DNA of 64,000 nt from Diphasiastrum complanatum (GCA_029204225.1 CM055101.1:62252171-62316170), one strand, 5' to 3'. Shown: positions 1 to 11,165, counted from the first letter of the stretch. Notes: generated from the letters alone by a model not told the origin. A program made the numbers and translations.

Positions 1-34
1 ATATATATATATATATATATATAAATATATATAT

Positions 35-92
35 CATAGGTCCGACGGATCCCAGTACCACGGTACCATGTTGGTACCGCGGTACCACAATA
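35..92 (+). repeat. left terminal/subterminal repeat of hAT element
   Basis: This end carries one GGATCC (47-52) and three GGTACC palindromes (62-67, 73-78, 81-86) spaced 8-11 bp apart. The mirrored arrangement at 11495-11572 suggests that they are transposase-binding or TIR motifs; that role is inferred. Confidence 0.6.
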
Positions 93-148
93 TAATATAT
101 TATTTAATATTTAATATTTTTTTAAATTTGTTTTAACCTAATGCCACC

Positions 149-573
149 TTGAATGCTGCCCCTTGTGGTAGCATGACCGTCCCCGACAGGCAGCGACTAC
201 TAGACACCTACGGGCCGCGGCTCGTGGCAGGGGAGAACACCATTTCGGAGGGCATTCTCCGATGTTGCACCGCTCCTTATGTGGCTGACCCAGAGTTGAT
301 GCCTGCTTGGCTGGCACGCACGAGGAGAGGGAGTGCATCCTCCTCCGGTCCCTTTGTCCCTCATCCCCCTCAGACAGTGGATCCCGTCCCATCGCGTCCG
401 CCAGTTGCCACTACGGTTCCACCACCACCCACTGTTGCTCGCACTCCACCAGTCTACGACTTTCTCATGGACTCTCCGCCCACTGAGCAGGCCCAAGATG
501 CTATTGGGCGGGCCTTCGAGCATGTGGAAGAGATTTCTTATTCCTTCCCTTCCCATCCAGATGACCTCCTCAG
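149..573 (+). pseudogene. hAT transposase, N-terminal part (interrupted by copia insertion)
   Basis: An open frame of about 141 codons runs up to the CTCAG target site of the copia element. The same frame resumes at 6425, directly after the second CTCAG copy, which shows that the retrotransposon landed in translated sequence. The segment is Pro/Ser/Thr-rich after the first 60 residues and shows no recognisable BED zinc finger. The true start could be the ATG at 149 or an upstream exon. As part of hAT transposase it would have acted in the nucleus on the element's ends. It is now non-functional. Confidence 0.6.
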
Positions 574-1223
574 TGTGAAAGATTCAACTAGTTTCATCAC
601 ATTTTGCAATATTTCCATATTTGGCATATTGAGGCCAAAACTTGTTTTAGACGTAGAGGTTGACTTTTCAAAGTTCATTAGTCTAAATTTCATTTGAATA
701 AACACTTTTTGAAAGTGTGGGAAAGATAGAATGCGAGTTTGAGTAGATTCAATTTGAATAAGTTGGGTACATTGAATCTAGACCCAAAATTGGTAGGGTT
801 AGCATTTTGGTGGGAAAGCCAAGTGGCCAAATAGGGTTTGGACCTGCTATAAAAGGATGTAACTCGTGGAGAGAGTCATCTTCTCTCTTCTCTATCTCAT
901 TTCATGCTTATACATGGTTCTCTTGGGTTCTACTATCCATTGGTGCACTATCTTGGTGATTGCTTGCAATTCTATGTGTAGAATGATCTATATTTGTTAT
1001 TTTTGGATCCACACGTGTGAAATACAGTAGCTTGTTGGTTTTTTATGGATAGCAACAGTACATAATCATTTCATTCAAGTTTGATCAAGTTCTATTAGTG
1101 TTTGCATCTCAAATTGTGTGTAGATGCTGATTTTTCTACATTGGTGAAATTGGTAGTGTATTTCTCTTTCTAACCAAAGATCATTCAAGTAGATTGGATC
1201 TTAAGGATCTGAAATCTTTCACA
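574..1223 (+). repeat. 5' LTR of copia element
   Basis: The LTR runs from TGTGAAAGATT to AATCTTTCACA. A TATA box (TATAAAA, 848-854) lies upstream of a pyrimidine-rich stretch and marks the likely U3/R boundary region. Confidence 0.96.
848..854 (+). promoter_or_regulatory. TATA box in 5' LTR
   Basis: TATAAAAGG sits in the middle of the LTR; the equivalent site in the 3' LTR is at 6044-6050. It is the probable Pol II promoter of the element. Confidence 0.7.
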
Positions 1224-1235
1224 TGGTATCAGAGC
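1224..1235 (+). other. primer binding site (initiator tRNA-Met)
   Basis: TGGTATCAGAGC follows the 5' LTR without a gap. It is complementary to the 3' end of plant initiator tRNA-Met, the usual copia primer. Confidence 0.92.
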
Positions 1236-1823
1236 TTGTGTTTCAGGTTATGAAGGAGGAAATCAGATCTATCAATGATTTGGTGAAGATATCAAGTCTA
1301 GAGCATGCTAGAGAGGATTCTACACCAAAATCGGATTTTTTGCTTTTGTAGATTGGATCTTTTGTAGTTCAAAACACTAAATAGGTCAATATACTTGTTC
1401 AATTCCGTTTTTTGAATTCACATGCTGGATTCGGCTGATTTTTGGATCATTGGTTCAACCTAAGTGGTGGCTTATAGATTGCATATCAATTTTTCAGCAT
1501 TTGCATGTAGATTTGGAATAGTCAATTTTTTGTGATTTTGTCAAAACCCTAATTTTGATTGGATCTCTAGATAGTGAGGTTGCTGGACTTCATTTGAGTG
1601 TATTTCAATCTTAGGAAGTGGCAAAATTCATTAGATTGAGGATAGATCATAGGTTGATCAAGATTCCATGATTCTATGTGTTGATTTGCTTGGATAAGTG
1701 CTAGAAGAGAATTTGTGAGATAGTTTCAAATCTTGGTGATTTCTTTTGAAAGCATTTGTTGTTGTTCAAACGAGTGCTTTGTACATTGAAATAGGTTGAA
1801 AGAGAAGATCATGTCATTGCTAC
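1236..1823 (+). other. untranslated leader of copia element
   Basis: The 588 bp between PBS and the gag ATG are AT-rich with no ORF of note. This is the expected place for the packaging signal. Related leader sequence is recognisable on the minus strand around 63200-63400. Confidence 0.6.
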
Positions 1824-2988
1824 ATGGCAACCTCAATTGGAGTCATGTTGGAAGCCAATGATAGGCTTACCTCAAGCAGCTATTCATTATGGAAAGTGAG
1901 GATGGAGTCACTTCTTGAGATGAATGATGTTTTGGATATTGTTGTAGGTTTGGAGGAGAGACCAGCAACACAACAAGATCAATTGAGGTATGACAAGAGG
2001 GCCAAGAAGGCTCTACACATGATAAAGATGAATGTTACCAATGAACTTCTCAAGGAAATTGGTAAGTGCACATCATCTTTGGAAGCTTGGAATTCATTGA
2101 CGAAGCTTTATGAATCCAAGTCTACTTCTAGAGTGTTGACTCTAAGAAGGCAAATCTTTTCTTGTTTGCAAAAGAATGAAGAAAGTCCAAGTACTTTTGT
2201 TTTGAGAATGAAAGCATTGAATGATGAGTTAGCTTGCATAGATGAAAGCATTAAGGAAGGAGAGCTTATTCGTGATTCTTAATGGCTTGTTGGATGCTCA
2301 TGCTAACATTGTTCAAAGTATTGCTGTTCAAAAGACTTTGCCAAGTTTGATGGATCTTCAAGAGATCTTGATCAATGAGGAATATAGGCTTCAAGCAAGA
2401 GGTGGATCTTCATCGACACTTCAAGAGGATGCTATGTTCACAAAGGGCAAATTCAAGGGCAAAACCAAAATCAAGTGGTCTAAAGGGCTAGATCAAGTGG
2501 ATGCTTCTTCAAGTGGCAAAAAGAAGGATAGATCAAAGCTCAAGTGCTTCTATTGTGGCATCAAAGGACACTTTGCAAGTGAGTGCTACAAGAAGAAGAG
2601 AGATCAAGGAGACAAGCAAGGTAATCTTACTTTTGATGAGGATGGTTTGGATGTGCAAGATGCAAATGATGATGCTTTTGTGATGTCTTCATGTATGCTT
2701 GCTAATGATGGAGATCTAGATCCTTGGTGGATCGATAGTGGAGCAAGTTCACACATGACCTTTCACAAAGAGTACTTCACTTCTTTGTTGGCATATGGAG
2801 ATGACAAGAGGGTGATCTACACGGCCAATGATGGTGAGTGTGCAATCAAAAGGATTGGCACAATTCTTATTTCTCTCTCTACAAATACGAATGTTCATTT
2901 GGAGGATGTCTTGTTTATTCCATCTATTACCAAGAATTTGCTTAGTGTGAGTCAAATGCTAAGTAAGGTCCTCGGAGGTGGAGTTTGA
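1824..2988 (+). pseudogene. copia gag, nucleocapsid and protease (frameshifted)
   Basis: The ATG at 1824 opens a copia-type Gag (UBN2/DUF4219-like N-terminus with the W-K-x-R-M-E signature). The first frame stops at 2282; coding continues in the 2242 frame, so a frameshift lies near 2260-2280. The second frame holds a CCHC zinc knuckle (C-x2-C-x4-H-x4-C, 2547-2588), then the aspartic protease motif W-I-D-S-G-A (about 2730). It stops at 2988 and coding shifts again near 2975. In the family these are one polyprotein: Gag forms the particle, the knuckle binds RNA and the protease processes the chain. Two shifts within 0.7 kb mean that no full polyprotein can be made. Confidence 0.9.
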
Positions 2989-5774
2989 TGGAGATGATTG
3001 TTTGATCAAAAGGAAGGATGTCTTGATTGGAAAAGGTAAAAGGCAAGGGAAGTTGTTCAAACTTGATGCTTGTGTTATTGCTAACCAAGTTGGATGTGTT
3101 GCAAGGGAGCAAATTTCTATTCAAGAGGTTTGGCACAAAAGGATGGGACACCTCAACTTCAAGTCATTGGAGGTAATGGCAAGGAAGAAGGTTGTGATTG
3201 GTCTTCCAAGTTCCTTAAGTAATGACAAGCATGTTTGTGAGTCTTGTGCTTTGTCTAAGTCACATAGACTACCTTATACTAGATCTATTTCTAGATCTAC
3301 AAAGCCTTTTCGGCTTGTACATTCAAATATTCATGGATTCACTACAATTAGCAATAGTGAAGCTAAGATGTATGTAACATTCATTGATGATTTTAGTAGA
3401 TTTTGTTGGATCTATCTACTAAAGAGCAAGGATGAAGTGTATGATGTCTTTGTCAAGTTCAAGAATGCAAGGGAGAACCAATTTTCCACAAAGATCAAGT
3501 GCTCGAGAGGTGACAATGGTGGTGAGTACATATCTAACAAGTTCAAGGCCTTTTGTGATGAGCATGGGATCAAGAGGGAGTATACAACATCAAGGATCCC
3601 ACAACAAAATGGAGTGGCTGAAAGGAAGAATAGAACTTTATGTGAAAGTGCTAAAGCTATGAGGTTAAGTGCTAATCTTGACAAACCATTTTGGGATCAA
3701 GCTTTGTTGTGTGCCAATTTCTTGTGCAATAGGTGGCCGAGTGCTATTTTGGATGGAAGGACACCTTTTGAGATGCTATTCAAGAGGAGGCCGAGTGTCA
3801 ACTTTCTAAGAAACTTTGGATGCACATGCTATGTCAACATTACTCTTGATGATAGGACCAAGGAGGATGCATCTTTAAGAAGAGGTATTTTTGTTGGATA
3901 TAGTGAGGTGAGTAAAGCCTACAAGGTTTACATTCCTTCTACTAACAAAGTGATTGTTGGTAGAGATGTCATTTTTTATGAGGGAAACATTCCAAAGGTG
4001 TCTTCAAGCATGATTGATGGTAAAGTAGATGGATCTAACATTCTTGATGTTGATGAGAAGGATCCTACTTTGGATGGTGGTGATGATGGACCTTCATCAA
4101 GTCAAAAGCCAAGGAGAACATCAAGAGATAGACAAGTACCTTCAAGGCTCACATATGATCAAAAGGGTAAGCAAGTAGTTTCTGGAAATTATGTTGCTTT
4201 CCTAACCTCTTTGGATGAGCCTACAAGTGTAGATCAAGCAAGGAAAGAAGAGGAGTGGATCCAAGCAATGGATCTTGAGTATCAAGCTTTTATGAAGAAT
4301 GGAACATGGAGATTGGTGGAGTTGCCTAAGGACAAGAAAGCTATTGGATGCAAATGGATCTTCAAGGTGAAGACAAACCAAGATGGATCTATCAACAAGT
4401 ACAAGGCAAGGTTAGTGGGAAAAGGATATGCTCAACAACAAGGAATTGACTATGATGAGACCTTTGCACCCGTGGCAAAGATGGTAAGCATTCGAGTCAT
4501 CATTTCACTTGCTACAATTTATGGATGGGATCTATGGCAAATGGACATTTCAAATGCATTCTTGAATGGTGATCTTGAGGAGGAAGTATACATGGAGCAA
4601 CCCGAGAGCTACATCTCATCAACAAAGCCAAATCATGTGTGTCTTCTACAAAAGAGTTTGTATGGCCTTAAGCAAGCACCAAGGAGTTGGTATGCTAAGC
4701 TTAACACTTTTTTACTCTCTCAAGGCTTTGCTATGAGTGAGTATGATCATTCACTTTATTATAGGTTTGCTGGAAATGATGTTACCATCTTGCTAATCTA
4801 TGTGGATGATATCATCTTGAGTGGTGGAGACAATCAAGATGTGGAAGATATCAAGAATGCTCTTAAGAAGGAGTTTGAGGTGCATGATCTTGGTAATTTG
4901 CATTACATTTTAGAAATAGAAGTCATTAGATCTTCTCAATCTACTTTCATTTGTCAAGAGAAGTATGCTAATTCTATTCTAGAAAGATTTCATATGGTAG
5001 ATGCAAAAGCTATTGATACACCTATGGAGTCTCATGTAAAGCTTACTATAAGAGGTAATGAAAGATCCTTCAAGGACATTACTCTCTATAGAAAGCTAGT
5101 TGGTTCACTCATCTATCTAACTATTACTAGACCTGATCTAAGCTATTGTGTTGGAAGATTGAGTCAATTCATGCAAGATCCTAGTGAGGAGCATTGGAAG
5201 CTAGGAAAGCGAGTTTTGAGGTACATCATTGGAACTCGAGATTTTGGCATATTGTATGAGGGATCATCACCTAATCTTTTTGGATTTTCAGATTCGGACT
5301 ATGCTGGAGATGTAATGGATAGGAAATCCATTAGTTCTTATTGTATTTTCATAGGTGATGGAGCTATATCATGGATGTCAAAGAAACAAGCCACTATCTC
5401 ATTGTCATCTAGTGAGGCTGAGTACAAAGCTCTTACACATTGCACAAAGGAGATGGTATGGATCAAGAGGATGATCAAGGATCTTCACTTGCTGGATTTT
5501 TCAGAGAGCCCAATCATCTTTTGTGACAATCAATCAGCCCAAAGAATGGCATCCAATCCTATCTTTCATGCTGAGCAAGCATATTGAGATACAATATCAT
5601 TTTGTGAGGGAGCGAGTCATTGCAAAGGAGGTGGAGTTTCAACATGTGTCTTCAAGGGAATGTGTAGCTGATATCTTCACCAAAGCATTGGGAAAAGACT
5701 TGTTCATGAAGCATAGGACTTCACTTGGAGTATTATCAAAGTCTATGCTAAAACTAGTTGAAGAGAGAGTGTGA
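2978..5774 (+). pseudogene. copia pol: integrase, reverse transcriptase, RNase H (frameshifted)
   Basis: The main frame 2978-5587 carries the GAG-pre-integrase HHCC zinc site (about 3130-3260), the integrase core, RT and RNase H. Integrase catalytic positions are read as N (3325-3345, H-S-N in place of the usual H-S-D), D in G-D-N-G-G-E-Y (about 3510), and E in N-G-V-A-E-R (about 3615). The RT has W-x-Q-M-D (about 4535) and the Y-V-D-D box (about 4800). RNase H has D-S-D-Y-A-G (about 5290) and S-S-S-E-A-E-Y (about 5405). Near 5575 a frameshift moves the last 60 codons into the 5523 frame, ending at a TGA (5772-5774) just inside the 3' LTR. The enzyme set copies and integrates the element; this copy is defective. 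Confidence 0.94.
5760..5769 (+). other. polypurine tract of copia element
   Basis: GAAGAGAGAG abuts the 3' LTR. It is the expected plus-strand primer site, and a related tract adjoins the minus-strand LTR at 61918. Confidence 0.85.
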
Positions 5775-6419
5775 AAGATTCAATTAGTTTCATCACATTT
5801 TGCAATATTTTCATATTTGGCATATTGAGGCCAAAACTTGTTTTAGACTTAGAGGTTGACTTTTCAAAGTTCATTAGTCTAAATTTCATTTGAATAAACA
5901 CTTTTTGAAAGTGTGGGAAAGATAGAATGCGAGTTTGAGTAGACTCAATTTGAATAAGTTGGGTACATTGAATCTAGACCCAAAATTGGTAGGGTTAGCA
6001 TTTTGGTGGGAAAGCCAAGTGGCCAAATAGGGTTTGGACCTGTTATAAAAGGATGTAACTCGTGGAGAGAGTCATCTTCTCTCTTCTCTATCTCATTTCA
6101 TGCTTATACATGGTTCTCTTGGGTTCTACTATCCATTGGTGCACTATCTTGGTGATTGCTTGCAATTCTATGTGTAGAATGATCTATATTTGTTATTTTT
6201 GGATCCACACGTGTGAAAGACAGTAGCTTGTTGGTTTTGTATGGACAGCAATAGTACATAATCATTTCATTCAAGTTTGATCAAGTTCTATTAGTGTTTG
6301 CATCTCAAATTGTGTGTAGATGCTGATTTTTCTACATTGGTGAAATTGGTAGTGTATTTCTCTTTCTAATCAAAGATCATTCAAGTAGATTGGATCTTAA
6401 GGATCTGAAATCTTTCACA
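5770..6419 (+). repeat. 3' LTR of copia element
   Basis: This 650-bp copy of the 574-1223 LTR has the same termini and about ten substitutions. Its TATAAAA is at 6044-6050. It is followed by the second CTCAG. Confidence 0.96.
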
Positions 6420-7664
6420 CTCAGCCAACAGTTTTCGTACCCCATGCCAGATGTTGCCCCTCCACCAGTGCACCCCACCTATGCTGCTGCACCCATCCCT
6501 GCCAGTGCATCCCACTCTCTCCATTCCACGTCTACAGCCGATGCATCCACAAGTGCCCAGCCTGTCGCGTCATCATCCATTCCCGTCACGGTTGGTGCAC
6601 CGTGCTGGAGGTCCACCACCCGTCGCCCACCAGGGAGAGCCCTTGTGCAGCAGACCATTCGCGGTGCGCATCAGCCGCACATGGACAAAGAGGCCACACA
6701 GGCCGTGGCCAGTCTGATTTACGAGCTGAACCTGCCCTTTGCCATCACCGACTCTAAGCCCTTCAGAAGGGCCTTCCGCCTTGCACAGTCTGTCAGCCCT
6801 AGCTGGAGAGTCCCTAGTTCAGAGGTTGTCCGCACACACATGCTGAGGGATAGGGTCGAGTCCTTGTCTAGAGAGATGGAGCCTCTACATCGGCAATGGG
6901 CCACTTATGGTTGCAGCATCATGTCCGATGACTGGACTGATGTTAGGAGAAGGCCGATCCTCAACATACTGGTCTCCAGTTGCATGGGCACACAGTTTTT
7001 TAGGGCAGTGGATTGCAGCAGGGGGGGGAGAGTCATATTTGCAGAGTTCATGTTTGATGTCATCAGGTCTTCCATCCTAGCCATAGGCCCACAACATGTC
7101 GTCACGGTGGTGACGGACAATGCCATGAACTGCATTCAGATGGGTGTACTGCTAGAGGCCGAGTTCCCTCATATTGTTCATACCCCCTGTGCAGCCCACC
7201 GGCATAGACCTTCTGATGGAGGACATTGGAGCACTTCCCTGGGTTAGAGCCATCGTCCGGGAGGCCCTCTTCCTGGTGACTTTTGTCACCAAAAAGAGGC
7301 GTGTTCTTGCCATGTTTCGGGTGTTCAGCCATCTGGACCTCCGTAAGCCAGCCCCCACACGCTTTGCATTCGACTTGGTGATCATCGATCGTTTGATCAG
7401 GTGCAGGGCCCAGCTTCTACAAATGGTTGCCAGTGATCTTTGGGGTGCCAGTACATTTCCGCACACTGAGGATGAGGAGCACTTTTCTTCCACAGTGAGG
7501 GGAGACCAGTTCTGGAGGGATGCACAGACATTGTCAGGACTGCTTCGACCACTCTACATTGTGCTCCGCATGGCTGACAGCGAGGGGTCGACACTTGGAC
7601 TGGTGTATGAGCTCATGGACCGGATTGGACAGTTCCTGCAGTTGCCCATCTTGCAGCCAGAGAG
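6420..7664 (+). pseudogene. hAT transposase, DUF659 domain
   Basis: Coding resumes in the frame of 149-573 after the copia element. A Pro/Ser-rich linker leads into a DUF659 domain: the signature M-S-D-D-W-T-D (about 6920), R-P-I-L-N-I-L-V-S-S (about 6955), V-V-T-D-N-A (about 7105) and T-P-C-A-A-H (about 7180). At about 7195-7203 one extra base shifts the frame, and the downstream part (I-D-L-L-M-E-D-I-G) continues in the 7174 frame. The exon ends at a good donor (GTAAGC at 7665). DUF659 proteins are hAT transposases of the type with a catalytic D after the W-T-D block. The frameshift is fatal to this copy. Confidence 0.85.
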
Positions 7665-7778
7665 GTAAGCGGTACAGTGTTGTAATTGACCTTTATCTTT
7701 TCAGTACTTGCTAGTTTGTTTTTATGTCAATGCTAAGTTTTTTCGTAATGCCCTAAACCACATGCCCCTCACCTGCAG
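7665..7778 (+). other. intron in hAT transposase
   Basis: A GTAAGC donor at 7665 and a CTGCAG acceptor ending at 7778 enclose 114 bp. The split Arg codon keeps the flanking frames in register, supporting a genuine intron. Confidence 0.7.
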
Positions 7779-8376
7779 GATGACAGAGCTGAAGTTCATC
7801 TGGGAGACGCGGTAGAACTACTTCCACAAGAGTATCCACAGCGTTGCACACATACTGCATCCCCTCTTCCTCTCTCCGACACAGATCACAGACAGGGAGC
7901 TCGAGGCCGATTGGCTTTAGTACATTCACAGAGTGGGTCCACACATGGGTTTGGATCCTATTAGGCTCATGGAGGAGCTCGTTGCATTTCGTTTCGGCAT
8001 GGGCACATTCGGCCACCCGGCTATCCAGGATCCAGAGAGGAGGCAACTACCCATTACCTGGTGGACCATGTTCGGTAGCACATACCCATCTATACAGCGT
8101 CTTGCACTGCGTGTCCTTTCTCAGGTATGCATCTCATTTTATCCTCCATTTTTGTGTTTCGTTGAAGTTCCACCTCTGCCACAATGTGCTGAAGTATTTC
8201 AATGCACGCACCACAAGACTGTGCTGCCTCCGTGTGTGAGCGTAATTGGAGCACATGGGCACTCATTCACACGAGGAGAAGAAACCGGTTGTCAGTGAGT
8301 CAGTTGGAGCGGTTGGTGTTCTGTAGCACCAATGCACGTCTCGCCAGGAGACTTCTGACCATTACGAGCGCATTGC
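7779..8376 (+). pseudogene. hAT transposase, C-terminal dimerisation region
   Basis: The frame contains W-W-T-M-F-G-S (about 8060), L-A-L-R-V-L-S-Q (8100-8124), a donor GTATGC at 8125, then in a second exon C-E-R-N-W-S-T-W and H-T-R-R-R-N-R-L (about 8225-8290). These are the hallmark motifs of the hAT family C-terminal dimerisation domain. Two in-frame TAG codons (7813-7815, 7918-7920) interrupt it; both could derive from CAG or similar codons by C-to-T change. The acceptor of the second exon is not clear. A donor GTGATA follows at about 8380. Confidence 0.82.
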
Positions 8377-8480
8377 AGGTGATAAGCTAATCTTTCATAG
8401 CATGTTGGTTGACTTCTGGTATGTTGGTTTCATTACTTGATAAAGTTGTCTCTCTGACATGCAAATTTTAAACCTTGCAG

Positions 8481-10059
8481 ACGAAGATATCAGATTTGGA
8501 GCACCAGGTTGACTTGCCTACGGACAACACCCATCCCATGCCTGCAGATGACCTGGGCACACAGTTGATGGCAGAGAGAGAGAGCTTGGGCTTGAGCACA
8601 GAGAGCCCTCATTGTATGAGGCAGATGAGCCACTGTCAGAGGATGAGCATGATGAGGATGATCCCATTCGGGTTGTGTTTGCCAGACCAGAGAGGGATGA
8701 GGCAGATTATATAGGTGCAAGGCACACGCCACAGGCAGGGGTCACAGGTGCATCACGTCGCAGAGGTGGGACACATGGCACACGTTATACCAGCAGACAG
8801 GTAGGGCACACAGGGGGGGGCGGTGGCATACCTACCTATGTCGACATGATGGAGGAGGCTCTTGATAGAGGGCGGAGTGGTTTAGATGTTGGTCCCGCAG
8901 ATGTTTGGATGCGTGCAGCACAGAGTCATGGTCGTTACTACGACAACATACCAGAGGAGGCACCTGATGACTTTCATTGCACAGATTGGGAGGCCATGCA
9001 AGGTCTACAGGGTGCACATGATGAGGCACGGGATGAGGCTTGGGTTGATTCAGGGGTTGGTGCACAAGATGATTCAGAAGTTGGTGCATAGGATGATTTA
9101 GAGACAGGTGCACAGGATGAGTCCCAGAGCCCAGAGCATTTGTATTCGGATGCCCAGCTGGCCGACTTGGTTGCCACATTGGATTCAGAGGCCCAGCAAA
9201 TGCCGAGTGTCAGGGCGCCCCCATCATCTCTTGCCAACATGCCATACACATAGTCCCAACCAGAGCAGCCGCATGAGGTGCCTACAGTTCCTCCAGCTTC
9301 TCAGAGGGTGTATGTGCGTCACACAGCTCCTCCAGTGCCACCGATGCCATTTAGGCCTGCAGCCCCTCCATCGCTGTCCACTTCTGCTGCACCAGGTCTC
9401 CATGGCAAGCCACCATCTGTGCCCAGGTTTTCTCTTGCAGCGCCCACATCCACAGTGGCTCCTCCAGTGGCAGCACCCACGTCACATCCTCCTCCTTTGG
9501 CAGCACCCAGAATGTACCAGTACCGGCCACTACATCGCCCCTTTCAGTACATATCGCCTCTGTACTCGCTCCTGCAGCAGCCCCACGGGCACACACTCCA
9601 CGAGCTCATCCTCCTCGCTCAGGTGCATAGGGAGTTCCCTCTTTTGCTTCCCTATCCCAGCTGGCCTCAGCTTGGGCCCAGCCTAGCCAGCCAGGTGATT
9701 TGCATGGGGGTGACGAGGCATTGGCAGCTCCTCTTGTCCGCAAGAGACCAAGAAGGCCCAAGGGTGCACCGAACAAGAAAGGCAAGGCACAAAAACTGCC
9801 ATGGAGGAGAGGACGACCACGCAGGGCTCCAGGTACAGGTGGAGGTGCAGTATCACAACCAGTTGGAGCAGGTGTTGTTGGTTTGGCCTGCTTGGGGGCT
9901 GATGCGAAGGCTGATTGGGAGGATGAGAATGACGAGTCTTCCCCCTCGGATACACAGCCCATGCCAGTTCCAGACAGGCAGAGATATCGGCTGCGAGAGT
10001 CAGCTCGGGGCCCTGAGTTGTCTCCAGAGCATTCGTCTGAGTCAGAGCTAGAGCATTGA
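8481..10059 (+). pseudogene. hAT transposase C-terminal tail with AT-hook-like motif
   Basis: An acceptor CTTGCAG at 8480 opens another exon. Its main frame (from about 8600) is acidic, then Gly/Arg-rich, then strongly Pro-rich, and is broken by TAG at 9089-9091 and 9251-9253. A shift near 9650 leads to the 9700 frame, where R-K-R-P-R-R-P-K-G and R-R-G-R-P-R-R resemble AT-hook DNA-binding motifs, and ends at a TGA (10057-10059). Such a long low-complexity tail beyond the dimerisation domain is not typical of hAT transposases I know. It may help bind the AT-rich terminal DNA; that is inference. Confidence 0.6.
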
Positions 10060-10579
10060 TTGTGGCTCTGTTGTTTTAGTTTCAGTAGTTTGTCTCTAGC
10101 AGACGGTCTACCATTGTACTCAGATGATTTTTCACATTATATACAGTGTTTGGCCTACATTATTTGCTGCACATTGTGCGTATGTCGCTATGTACATGTG
10201 ATGCTTTATTTTATGTCGAATTCTATGTGCGTGTGTGAATCCTATTTTCATTTAATTTCGTTTGAAGTGAATGCTAGCTTCACATATATGCACCTACATC
10301 ATGAGCACAACAATCACCCGTACACCCCAAACGACATTTCATAAACACATGTAATACATATGCATTTAAAAAAATTACAGACATTGCATCTTACATGACC
10401 AGGCTCGCGTTGCACAAAAAACAACTATGTATATATTCAACCGTTGTATCAGGATAACATCACATATACTGTCATTTTTTTAAACAGCCATCTAGTTATT
10501 TGTTGCACCATAAACTGTCGAAAACTACATAGCAACAGTCCGTCACATACGGCTGGACCTTATCTATTCTAAACATCCC
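10060..10579. other. intergenic spacer between the two hAT genes
   Basis: This AT-rich stretch separates the two convergent genes. It probably contains both 3' ends; no other coding signal is seen. Confidence 0.4.
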
Positions 10580-10945
10580 TCACTGATCCTCCACCGACTC
10601 CTCGCCCTCGTCTGGTGCATTGTTTTGTTGCTCTTGCTCTGTCTCCCGGTTAGCCCGAGCTGCCTCCTGGTTAGCCCGACGTCTGGCCGCCCTTTCCTTG
10701 ACCATGATGAGCTACCGTTGTGTGAAATACATTCCGATCTGCTCATCCAGATCCAGCTCGACAGCAGGGACAGGATCCACAGCGGGGGCGAGTGGCTCCG
10801 GTTCCGGATTTCTCTGTCGAGTCTGTCGCAACATCTCTCGGATATCTGCCTCTTGCTTCAGATGCCTCTCATTGTGCCTTCAGATATTTTCCTCAAGCTT
10901 CCTCCTGGCTTCGCCCTCGGGCTTCGGTGGTATGCGCTCTGCCAT
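10580..10945 (-). pseudogene. second, antisense ORF of hAT element (charged helical protein)
   Basis: The minus strand holds a 122-codon frame from an ATG at 10945 to a TGA at 10580, broken only by TGA (10880-10882) and TAG (10712-10714). Both stops are one C-to-T change from CGA and CAG. The product is rich in Glu, Arg, Gln and Ala, with probable coiled-coil stretches at residues 10-45 and 80-110 and an acidic C-terminus. It has no recognised domain. It lies tail-to-tail with the transposase gene inside the same element, with a TATA-like ATAAATA about 170 bp upstream (near 11120 on the minus strand). It could be a partner of the transposase or a captured gene. Confidence 0.55.
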
Positions 10946-11165
10946 CTCGATCGACCTTCTCCTCACAGCACCATGGCCCTTGAACACCCTCTCACAGCAC
11001 CTTGGCTCTCAAACAGCCTCTCATAGTCTGTCACCGGCTCTCGCTTGCTCTCTCACTGTCTATCACTAGCTCTCTCACAGCCTCTGAAAATGCCGACCAC
11101 AATGGCATTGTGAGTGCCTATTTATCCCCACAGCCTGATCGGCCATGTGGATCTCCATCATCCCT

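Larger units (their letters stand above)
574..6419 (+). mobile_element. Ty1/copia LTR retrotransposon, nearly full length
   Basis: The 5846-bp element is flanked by the 5-bp target duplication CTCAG (569-573 and 6420-6424). The LTRs are 650 bp each and begin and end with the perfect inverted repeat TGTGAAAGATT/AATCTTTCACA. By eye they differ at about ten positions with no indel, roughly 98.5% identity, so the insertion is moderately young. A primer binding site follows the 5' LTR and a purine tract precedes the 3' LTR. Order in pol is protease, integrase, RT, RNase H, which defines Ty1/copia. Three frameshifts and an altered integrase catalytic residue make it non-autonomous today. Diverged relatives occur at 37595, 48759 and 61291. 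Confidence 0.96.

Noticed and set aside
1..34. AT microsatellite as an independent feature
   Set aside because: It is the flank and presumed target site of the hAT element; window edge prevents further analysis.
200..556. Long minus-strand frame opposite the hAT N-terminal part
   Set aside because: Shadow of the + strand frame; composition mirrors the Pro-rich coding strand and no domain is seen.
9108..9686. 192-codon frame in the hAT tail
   Set aside because: His/Cys/Leu-rich shadow of the Pro-rich frame; no ATG context or domain.
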